DNA of 52,500 nt from Symbiodinium natans (taxonomy: Eukaryota > Sar > Dinophyceae > Suessiales > Symbiodiniaceae). This document shows, one piece after another, positions 46,194-52,500 of this stretch. Position numbers and translations under genes: made by a program. The DNA lies in contig CAJNDS010002368.1 of NCBI GenBank assembly GCA_905221605.1, positions 142,501 to 195,000 of the forward strand, given 5' to 3'. The notes below the pieces were generated by a model. It made no database searches, had not been told where the DNA came from, and saw only the letters and a list, made by a program, of their open reading frames with translations. Positions within the stretch are counted from its first letter, which is position 1. Each line of letters starts with the position of its first letter.

Positions 46194-46620
46194 AGGGCCA
46201 TATCTCTGCTTTGTAAAGGGCTTCACTGATGGTCCAACCACTCTCGTAGAGTTCAGGTTGCGGAGGTCTTCGAAGAGTTTGCTCGTACTTCTCGCGTGGC
46301 CGCTTCTGGTTGCCGGAGCTCGCTGAAAATAACAAGGAGGAATGTTCAAGAATATCGGTGATTCCGGACTGTGTGTCCTTATTTTCTTCGTCCACTTCTT
46401 CGTTCCACCTGGGCTGTAGTTCATGTTTCAGAAAGAAGATGAAATCGCTTGAAGATGAACTCAAGGAGGATCCTGAAAAGGGATCCTTGGCCAAAAGTGG
46501 TGTGCCGCAGAGCCAGTTTCAGGTCATTCCAGACTATGATAAGGGTCGAACTGATCCACCTTCCATTGCTGGGCTATGTGGACAAGAAAACCCAGAGAAT
46601 GACAACTCAGCGCGCTCTAA
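46192..46620. CDS. Two candidate coding segments on opposite strands
   Basis: Plus 46433-46620 follows a good acceptor (TTCATGTTTCAG) and reads KKMKSLEDELKEDPEKGSLA, then KSGVPQSQFQVIPDYDKGRT. Minus 46192-46440 reads FKHELQPRWNEEVDEENKDT? style charged sequence ending ISEALYKAEIW, and would continue past the 46086-46193 element as PTAVIVASGASPETSLQ. They cannot both be exons where they overlap; the plus segment has the better splice signal. Confidence 0.45.
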
Positions 46621-46679
46621 ACCCTAAACCCTAAACCCTGAACCCTAAACCCTAAACCCTAAACCCTACACCCTTTGGG

Positions 46680-47280
46680 GACTTAAGGCTTTAGGGTTCG
46701 GTCTTGTTCAGGGTTTGTTGGGTTCAGGGTCGGGTTCTCGGTTTGGGGTTTTAAGCACAACGTTGTTGCACGAGCTGGCAGCACTCTGAAACTCCAAGTG
46801 ACCAGTCCTGCTGTTCTTTTCACTTCGTTCTTGTCTTTTTACGCTTATCTCAGTACTTTGAAGCACCGGCTAAGTACTAAGTTCATCTCGCCAGCTTAAC
46901 ACGACGGCGGTGGTTTTACCAAACGGTGACTGCTGTTAAAAGCCGATTGGTGAACAACATTTGGATGTTTACAAAACCGCGGAGTGTACAAAAATAGAAG
47001 CGCACGAAGAATAGTTCTTGCATCCAGGACAAAGTGACAAATCTGTGAAGCCCTACAACGAAACCAGAAGCTCTCAAACCCCGAAACCGTACAGGCCTAC
47101 ACCCATCAGCCCTAAATACCCTCATCACCGAGCCCGAAAGGATTGACAACCTAATCCCTAAACCCCATAAACCCTTAACCCTAAACACAAGAAACTTGAA
47201 AGCTTTTGAAGCCCCAAAACCCTAACACGTGAAACAAGTCTTCAACCAACAGCTAAAGTGTGTGTGTGTGTGTGAATAAA
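46680..47280. other. Long non-telomeric stretch, no clear gene
   Basis: About 600 bp of mixed composition with a TG microsatellite at 47261-47276. A minus ORF (46916-47188) lacks splice support. It lies between RNF213-like exons and would be intron. Confidence 0.4.
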
Positions 47281-47474
47281 GACAGAAACACCCAACATAA
47301 TCTGGGCTCTTGCTATCTGACTCTATGATGGTGACTTAATTGAAGCTTCTCGACAAGTACCCAGAAACCAGCAACGTGAAGAGTACTGTACCCTGAACCC
47401 TAAACCCTAAACCCTAAACCCTCAACCCTAAACCCTAAACCCTAAACCCTATACCAACCCTGAGATAGGTACAC

Positions 47475-47522
47475 TTCCCCCGGCTGCCTTGGAGCACTGG
47501 TACCGGAAGACGGAGTTGGCGA
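47475..47522 (-). CDS. RNF213-like exon with YQCS motif
   Basis: Acceptor CGCGAAG, donor GGGGGAA|GTGTAC. Reads ANSVFRYQCSKAAGG; phase 1 on both sides links exon 48618-48699 (PFFRRPRVLP) to exon 45478-45571. RNF213 has FFQRLPALV-x-FYYQCS at this point. An upstream extension SKNHDRFREV is also open. Confidence 0.6.
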
Positions 47523-47764
47523 CTTCGCGGAACCTGTCGTGATTCTTCGAGGTTTAGGGTTTAGGGTTTAGGGTTTAGGGTTTAGGGTTTAGGGCTTCAG
47601 GGCTTCAGGGCTTCGGGGCTTCGGGGCTCATGCTCTAAGGACTGGCTGGTTCTTAGTAGGGAATGAGGGAATGAGGTACGTACAGACTCCCTTATTTAAA
47701 GGGTGTGCATATATACATATGGCCCTTAAGGAGCTTAAGCCGTGGTTTCGGGTTTAGGGTTTAG

Positions 47765-48034
47765 GTGCAGCGGCGTCGCTTCTTGGCTGTGATTGCTAGC
47801 GAGTGGGATGCATCGTTCCATGGCTCCCGCGATTCTTGCAACAGCTTGCTTTTCTAGACCCTTGTTTTTGGCTTAAAGGGGGTTATAAGGGAACCTAAAC
47901 CCAAAAAACAGGGAATAAGGGCCTACTCTGGTTCCTAGCTTTTCAGCTGTGTCAACTCCAGCATCTTCTCCGGCAAGCTGCCCACATAGTCTTGGCAGCT
48001 CGTACCCATTCAACTGCTCAAAGAAGGCGATAAG
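47765..48034 (-). CDS. Two in-frame exons split by an introner-like element, unknown protein
   Basis: 47939-48034 reads RLIAFFEQLNGYELPRLCGQ then LAGEDAGVDTAEK. 47765-47853 reads QAVARIAGAMERCIPLASNH then SQEATPLH. The element between them (CTAGGAACCAG ... GGGTCTAG) is flanked by AAAAG, and removing it with one copy gives TAEKQAVARIAG. They lie inside the RNF213-like intron 47523-48617, so they are an insertion in that protein, an alternative exon pair or a nested gene. Confidence 0.6.
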
Positions 48035-48330
48035 TCTCTCTCTCTCTCTCTCTCTAACTCTCAAGCTCTCAAACTCTCTAACTCTCTAACTCTCTGACTC
48101 TCTCTAACTCTCTAACTCTCTAACTCTCTAACTGTAACTCTCTAACTCTCTAACTCTCTACCTCTCTAACTCTCTAACTCTCTAACTCTCTAACTCTCTA
48201 ACTCTCTAACTCTCTAACTCTCTAACTCTCTAACTCTCTAACTCTCCAACTCTCTACCTCTCTAACTCTCTAACTCTCTAACTCTCTAACTCTCTAACTG
48301 GCTCTCTCTCTCTCTCTCTCTCTCTCTCGC
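48035..48330. repeat. CTCTCTAA octamer satellite flanked by CT repeats
   Basis: About 30 units of CTCTCTAA with occasional variants, bracketed by (CT)n. No gene. Confidence 0.95.
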
Positions 48331-48617
48331 TCTCTCTCACTCAATCGGCAATTCTCAGACCCCGGCCCTAAAGCCAAACCCCAAAACCCTGAACCATAGC
48401 TCTCAGTCCTTCGACTACAAGCCGCTAAGCCGAACAACCCTAGGCCCGATAGTTGACGGCTTAAAACCACGGACTTTTCATTCCAATAACATCGAGGTTA
48501 GGATTACGGTATACAGTGTTAGGAAGATTAAAAAAAACCAAGCTGCAAAACACCAAACCCAAATTCCTAAACCCTAAATTCCCTAAGCCCTAGACCCTAA
48601 ACCCTGAACCCTAAAAC

Positions 48618-48699
48618 CCGGAAGCACGCGCGGCCTGCGGAAAAACGGCACTGCGCCCACGCCGCGCAGGGCGGCGGTGGCGAGGTTCACGGCCAGGGT
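48618..48699 (-). CDS. RNF213-like exon following the Walker A lysine
   Basis: The acceptor CCTCCGCAG is followed by TLAVNLATAALRGVGAVPFF then RRPRVLP. Joined to exon 49047-49124 it completes MPGTGKT, placing threonine after the Walker A lysine in phase 0. RNF213 reads KTLAMQLL-x-SLRG-x4-DPFF at the same place. Confidence 0.7.
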
Positions 48700-48792
48700 C
48701 TGCGGAGGCAGGGTTTAGGGTTTAGCGTTTAGGGTTTCGGGTTTAGGGTTTCGGGTTTCGGACTTCGGGTTTAGGGTTTAGGGTTTAGGGTT

Positions 48793-48975
48793 TAGGGTCT
48801 GCTGAGGCAGCCCGAAGTTTGACGGCAAAGGCTTGAGGGCTCTTTTGCAGACTTCGTTTAGTGCCCGGACATAGTTGCAGAAGCAGCTGTAGGGACATCG
48901 TGAGTGCGATACCATCTTCGCGACCCTCCCGAACAAGCCGAACATGACCCTCAACCCCAACCCTCTGACCCAGAA
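48793..48975 (-). CDS. Candidate exon in the RNF213-like Walker A intron
   Basis: Two minus frames are open: EGHVRLVREGREDGIALTMS and FCNYVRALNEVCKRALKPLP. It is not needed for the Walker A join, so it may be spurious or from another transcript. Confidence 0.3.
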
Positions 48976-49046
48976 GCTTAGCCCTAAACCCTAACCCCTG
49001 AACCCTAAGCACTAAACCCCTGAACCCTGAACCTTAAACGCTGAGC

Positions 49047-49124
49047 CTTTCCAGTTCCCGGCATGCCAACGATCATCACAGGGATCTTGCACTCGACGCC
49101 AATAATCACAGCAAACACGTTCTC
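49047..49124 (-). CDS. RNF213-like exon with Walker A motif
   Basis: The acceptor CTGGGCAG|G is followed by ENVFAVIIGVECKIPVMIVG then MPGTGK; the donor is AAG|GCTC (GC). RNF213 carries AL-x-ENVF ... RIPLFVVGKPG-x-SK at this position. 26 codons, phase 0 both sides. Confidence 0.7.
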
Positions 49125-49254
49125 CTGCCCAGCACTGGTTTAGGGCTTACAGGGTTTCGGGTTTAAGGTTTGACCCAAATAGGAACCCGATGCATGCACC
49201 AAAAACTTGTTTTAATTTTTTATTGTGAATGTTATTTATTTATTTTTTTTGGGG

Positions 49255-49395
49255 GGGGGGTCTCTGTAGTTGAAACGGACCATTAGCGTCGAGGGTCAAA
49301 AAAACCCCCCGCACGTGCTGTCCTTGAGAGCCCTGGTGAGTGCAATGCCGGGCGGAAGAACCAGATTCTGCCTCCGAGGCGGCTTGGTTAACGGG
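49255..49395 (-). CDS. RNF213-like exon upstream of Walker A
   Basis: One minus frame reads TKPPRRQNLVLPPGIALTRA then LK. With a GA donor (CAAG|GACAGC) and the acceptor of the next exon it gives TRALKENVFAV in phase 0, matching the AL-x-ENVF motif. A competing frame (VNQAASEAESGSSARHCTHQ) is also open. Confidence 0.55.
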
Positions 49396-49396
49396 T

Positions 49397-49515
49397 TAGG
49401 GTTTAGGGCTTAGGGCTTAGGGCTTAGGGCTTAGGGCTTAGGGCTTAGGGCTTAGGGCTTAGGGCTTAGGGCTTAGGGCTTAGTTAGGGCTTAGGGCTTA
49501 GGGTTTAGGGTTTAA
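49397..49515 (+). repeat. Homogenised TTAGGGC variant array
   Basis: About 14 consecutive TTAGGGC units, then TTTAGGG. One variant spread by local amplification rather than random mutation. Confidence 0.9.
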
Positions 49516-50394
49516 GCTTTCGAATTAGGGTTTAGGGTTTAGGGTTTAGGGTTTAGGGCCGCAACAAGTTCCCTACGGTTCCATGTACCTGTATAGTAAA
49601 GATCTTGGCCATAGAGGGGTTCCAATGCAAGCTGTAGGGCCGAAGCAAATATACTGTATGCGTACGTGGACCCTTGTTGAACCGGGAACCATGAACCAGG
49701 GTTTAGGAAGTTTAGGGTTTGGGGATGTAGATCCCTTAGACCTGCACCCTAGACCAAAATAAACTTATGGCCCTATGGCCTCCCCTGTAAAAGGACTTCT
49801 GTTGAAACCATCTCTCTCCAAAAGCCCTAAACCCTAAACCCTAAACCCTAAACCACCCGAAACCCTACACCGCCTACGCCCTACATGCGTGGATCCTTTG
49901 GGCAACTGTAGGCTTGGGAGGGCCTTGGACGGGCGGGCATTGGGAGCTTCAAAAGCTTAGGTCTTCAGCTTTTTTGGCCTACGTTTATATAGGGTTTAGG
50001 GTTTAGGGTTTAGGCGTTAGGGGGTACTGTACCCGAAAAGCTCAAACCGTTTTCTTTGCAAGCTTGAGCTACCCAGTCTAGAGCCTGAAGCCCTTCCCAG
50101 CCGGCACTGTGTGCTTTAAGTGTTGCAATCCCGAAATCATGGTTCATGAATCCTAAACCGAAACCCATCAAGTCTGGGGTTTAGGGCTTGCGGGTTGGGG
50201 TTTCGGACTCAGGATGTAGGGGTTTCTAAGGTTCAGGGGCTAGGATTGGGGGGGTGTTGCATGAAGGCGCCTGAGGCATTCGGATGGGTTTGAATGGGTT
50301 GTTTGGGGTTTAGGGGTTTAGGTTCACTGTATAGGCCTGTAGGCGTCTAGGCTTGTAGGGTTTAGGGTTATAGGGTTGTAGGGTTTCGAGTGGA

Positions 50395-50472
50395 CGGGTC
50401 TGCGAGGCTTTCAGGAACCACACTCACGCCAAGCCGCACGTAGATGTCCATCTCTTCTTCGAGGACCTTGAA
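50395..50472 (-). CDS. Candidate exon, possibly RNF213-like gene upstream part
   Basis: Minus reads FKVLEEEMDIYVRLGVSVVP then ESLADPS. An internal GGC|GTGAGTG could be a donor. Confidence 0.45.
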
Positions 50473-50735
50473 CCCTAAACCCAGAACCCTGACCTCTAAA
50501 CCCTAAAACCTAAATATACCCTGCACCCTGAACCCGAAACCCTGCTTTTCAAGCCCTCATGTCGCAACACCAAATCAGACTCTTCAGCCCTTAGCCTGGA
50601 ACCCTCAACCCCCTTTAAGCTCCAAGCCTTAAACCCGTAAAGCCCTAAATCCCAAACTCCCAAAAGGCCTCCGAAACCCGAAACCCGAAACTCCTAAACC
50701 CCTGCCATTTTCAGGAGTTGAGCCTAAACCCTCAA

Positions 50736-50895
50736 CTCCCCATGGTAGGTTTTGCCGTTTGAGACGGCGCGGGGTGCGAGAAATGCGCTAGGTGGCCTCC
50801 GTACTCGGGCCAAAGATCCTCTTCGCATTTCACAACGTTTTCGAAGCCAGCCTGCGTCCCAACCTTCACAGCTTCTGCGCCACGACGCAGCGAGC
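50736..50895 (-). CDS. Candidate exon, possibly RNF213-like gene upstream part
   Basis: Minus reads SLRRGAEAVKVGTQAGFENV, then VKCEEDLWPEYGGHLAHFSH, then PAPSQTAKPTMGS and stop in read-through. A long clean island. Confidence 0.5.
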
Positions 50896-51154
50896 CCTAA
50901 ACCCTAAAACCTAAAGCCTAAACTCTAAACCCAAAACCCTAAACCCCTAAAACTCGATGCTTTCAGGAGTTCCCCTCTCCGGGGTAGGGTGTAGGGGCTT
51001 TAGGGCTTGGCGCTCAAGGTTCGAAGGTCAGAGCTTAGGGTCTTAGGGGTCTAAGGGTTTAGCCGCGTATGGATGGCATAATTCTTCAGGGTTCAGGGTT
51101 TGGGGTTTAGGGAGCTGAGAACGTAGGAGTTTCGGACATAAACGCCCCGCTTAC

Positions 51155-51340
51155 TCACTGAGCATTCTTTGGGGCCTCGAGCAGGAACACATTTACGAGA
51201 TATAGATATAGATTTTTCCCAATGAGGCCTACGATATACCAAAAAAACTCTTGTGGTATGTCCTTTGTCGGGGATACTTCTCTTAAACAGGCTACCGTTA
51301 AGCCTCCTGTGTAGTACGGCAGCTTACAAACAGGACCCCC
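51155..51340 (-). CDS. Candidate exon, hydrophobic C-terminal segment
   Basis: Minus reads GPVCKLPYYTGGLTVACLRE, then VSPTKDIPQEFFWYIVGLIG, then KNLYLYLVNVFLLEAPKNAQ and stop. FFWYIVGLIGKNLYLYLVNVF could be a membrane segment. No family recognised. Confidence 0.45.
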   Translation of the reverse strand, partial: GGPVCKLPYYTGGLTVACLREVSPTKDIPQEFFWYIVGLIGKNLYLYLVNVFLLEAPKNAQ

Positions 51341-51361
51341 CAAGAGGGACCAGGGGACCCT

Positions 51362-51520
51362 AATTCAGAACCCTGAACCCTAAACCCTAAACCCTACACC
51401 CTAAACCCTACACCCTAAACCCCCAAACCCTAAACCCTAAACCCTAAACCCTAAACCCTAAACCCTAATCCCTAATCCCTAAACCCTAGCCCTAAACCCT
51501 AAACCCTAAACCCCCTAAAC
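51362..51520 (-). repeat. Telomeric C-strand block
   Basis: CCCTAAA array with CCCTACA, CCCTAAT and CCCTAGC variants. Confidence 0.9.
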
Positions 51521-51527
51521 CCTGATT

Positions 51528-51608
51528 TCGAGAAATTCCCATTTACACTTTTAGCATGCCAAGGCGCCTTTGGCAGGTCCAAGCTGTAGCACGTCTCCTC
51601 TAAGACCT
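51528..51608 (-). CDS. Candidate exon
   Basis: Minus reads EVLEETCYSLDLPKAPWHAK then SVNGNFSKS between two telomeric C-strand blocks; possible donor AAA|GTGTAAATGG. Confidence 0.45.
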
Positions 51609-51680
51609 CAAGCCCTAAACCCTAAACCCTAAACCCTAAACCCTAAACCCTAAACCCTAAACCCTAAACCCTAAACCCTT
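51606..51680 (-). repeat. Telomeric C-strand block, about 9 units
   Basis: Perfect CCCTAAA array bordering the exon at 51528-51608. Confidence 0.95.
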
Positions 51681-51699
51681 TGGAATTTCAGGGAGATTC

Positions 51700-51960
51700 T
51701 TTCGGTTGAGGTCTTAGCCTTGAAGGTTGAGCGTTTATGAGGTTTAGTTTGGGTGGTTCACAGGGTTTGGGGTTCAGGGTTAGGTTTAGTTTAGGGTTCA
51801 GGGTTTGTGGTTTTAGGGTTTGTGGTTTAGGGCTTAGGGTTTAGGGGTTTGGGGTTTAGGGTTCAGGGTTTAAGGGTTTAGGGGTTTAGGGGTTTAGGGT
51901 TGAGGGTGCAGGGTATAGGGTGGGGTTGGAGTTTAAGGTTGGGGATTTAAACTTCAGGTT
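51700..51960 (+). repeat. Degenerate G-strand telomeric sequence
   Basis: TTTAGGG, TTTGTGG, TTCAGGG and TTTAGGGG mixed without strict period; no exon. Confidence 0.75.
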
Positions 51961-52064
51961 AAGGGCTCAGCCCACAATACCCCCGTCGCTGACTATCCCC
52001 TAACCCCAACCTTGCCCCAAACCAGGCGGCTTAGTCCAGGGCTTTTGGGGTCTCATGTTGGGTA

Positions 52065-52195
52065 AGGTAGCTAAGGTGTAGTAAAGGATCCCAGAGTACA
52101 AGATGTTAGAACCCTGCAGCACCAAAGACGCCTGGATTAAGACACTTTTGAGGCCACTTTTTTTGGGAGGACCGTCACCCCCACACACTCCAAAA
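52065..52195 (-). CDS. Candidate exon
   Basis: Minus reads PPKKSGLKSVLIQASLVLQG then SNILYSGILYYTLATLP. An internal TGCTGCAG|G may mark an acceptor. Confidence 0.4.
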
Positions 52196-52357
52196 ACACA
52201 ACCCTGGACCCTAAAATGGTGAACCCTAAGGCCTAATGTCAGGGCCTGACTAACTAGAATAGGGATTTGGGGGGGGGGTGATTATAGTTTTATTATGAGA
52301 GGACCCTGAAGGAATGCCATTAGAAATTCTTCCAACCCCTATGTAAAACCCTAAACC

Positions 52358-52492
52358 AGGGAGGCCTCTGACTCTAATGAGAACATCCAAGCGGCCAGCT
52401 CTGACAAGCAGCGGCGGGTGACCTTCTCGACGAACTGACGGCGCTGGCTGCCTGAGGAGGTGCGTGTCTTCACGAGGTTGGTCCTCAACCTG
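52358..52492 (-). CDS. Candidate exon at window edge
   Basis: The acceptor CTCTTGCAG|G is followed by LRTNLVKTRTSSGSQRRQFV, then EKVTRRCLSELAAWMFSLES. It probably belongs to the gene running in from the right. Confidence 0.5.
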
Positions 52493-52500
52493 CAAGAGCC

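Larger units (their letters stand above)
1..52500. repeat. Interstitial telomeric repeat mesh across the window
   Basis: Blocks of CCCTAAA (plus-strand reading) or TTTAGGG occur from base 61 to about base 52350, in both orientations, separated by 50-500 bp of non-repeat sequence. Variants include TTTGGGG, TTCAGGG, TTAGGGC, TTTAGGGG and CCCCAAAA. Unique, often coding, sequence lies between almost every pair of blocks, so this is interstitial and not a terminal telomere. The heptamer is the telomere unit of plants and of dinoflagellates. Only the larger or more informative blocks are listed separately below. Confidence 0.95.

Noticed and set aside
48035-48330. CTCTCTAA array as an alternative telomere
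   Set aside because: The unit is pyrimidine-only except AA, grades into plain CT repeat at both ends and lies within an intron; slippage satellite is simpler.
1-52500. Telomeric blocks as assembly or library artefacts
   Set aside because: Not fully excluded, but reading frames and RCC1 periodicity are restored exactly when several blocks are removed at splice-like sites with flanking duplications, which random chimeras would not produce.

Overview
This window looks like nuclear DNA of a dinoflagellate, probably Suessiales (Symbiodiniaceae or Polarella-like). Three lines of evidence support this: the Arabidopsis-type telomere heptamer TTTAGGG/CCCTAAA; introns with GT, GC and GA donors followed by AG|G; and a gene joining an N-terminal ubiquitin-like domain to degenerate RCC1-type repeats, an architecture I know from dinoflagellate gene catalogues. 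There are no tRNA, rRNA, CRISPR or prokaryotic features. Genes are broken into exons of about 40-200 nt, so raw ORFs are mostly misleading. I found exons by translating the islands between repeats and asking whether neighbours join in frame across plausible splice sites.

The dominant feature is a mesh of interstitial telomeric repeats: several dozen blocks, in both orientations, from a few units to about 14 units, spread over all 52.5 kb. This is not a chromosome end, because coding exons sit between the blocks. Many blocks lie inside introns, and some introns are almost nothing but telomeric repeat.

Layout. At 0-7 kb, short exon islands sit in repeat. At 7.8-8.2 kb (-) is the 3' end of a small split gene. 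At 10.0-12.7 kb (-) is a nine-exon gene of a dinoflagellate membrane-protein family, with a possible start exon at 13.4 kb. From 13 to 21 kb are scattered single exons. At 21.3-23.9 kb (-) are four in-frame exons resembling the second AAA+ module of RNF213/mysterin-type giant E3 ligases. At 26-31.4 kb are split genes on both strands. At 36.6-38.8 kb (-) is a complete six-exon Ubl-RCC1 gene (486 codons). At 39-42 kb are AT-rich tandem duplications and a 1.1-kb hairpin-cassette array. At 42.5-49.4 kb (-) are exons with Walker A, QCS, Walker B and LDAAKRNR motifs in the order expected for the first AAA+ module of the same RNF213-like protein, with possible upstream exons to 52.5 kb. If all these pieces are one gene it exceeds 28 kb and the Ubl-RCC1 gene lies in one of its introns.

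The candidate new biology is how introns arise here. (1) Many introns are short elements with terminal inverted repeats starting CT and ending AG, inserted with a 4-bp target duplication (GTGA, GTGG, GAAG, GAGA, GTTT and others). The first copy of the duplication supplies the donor (GT, GC or GA) and the element's last two bases supply the AG acceptor, so splicing restores the pre-insertion reading frame. I verified this by frame in several genes. (2) Some introns are blocks of telomeric repeat flanked by short exon duplications; two occupy the same place in successive RCC1 repeats. (3) Telomeric blocks also sit inside the introner-like elements, usually next to a duplicated copy of the element end, and two introns of one gene share the same element-plus-telomere architecture, as if the composite moves. 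Telomeric DNA therefore appears to be used as intron-forming material. All gene calls come from reading alone; no database search was possible.
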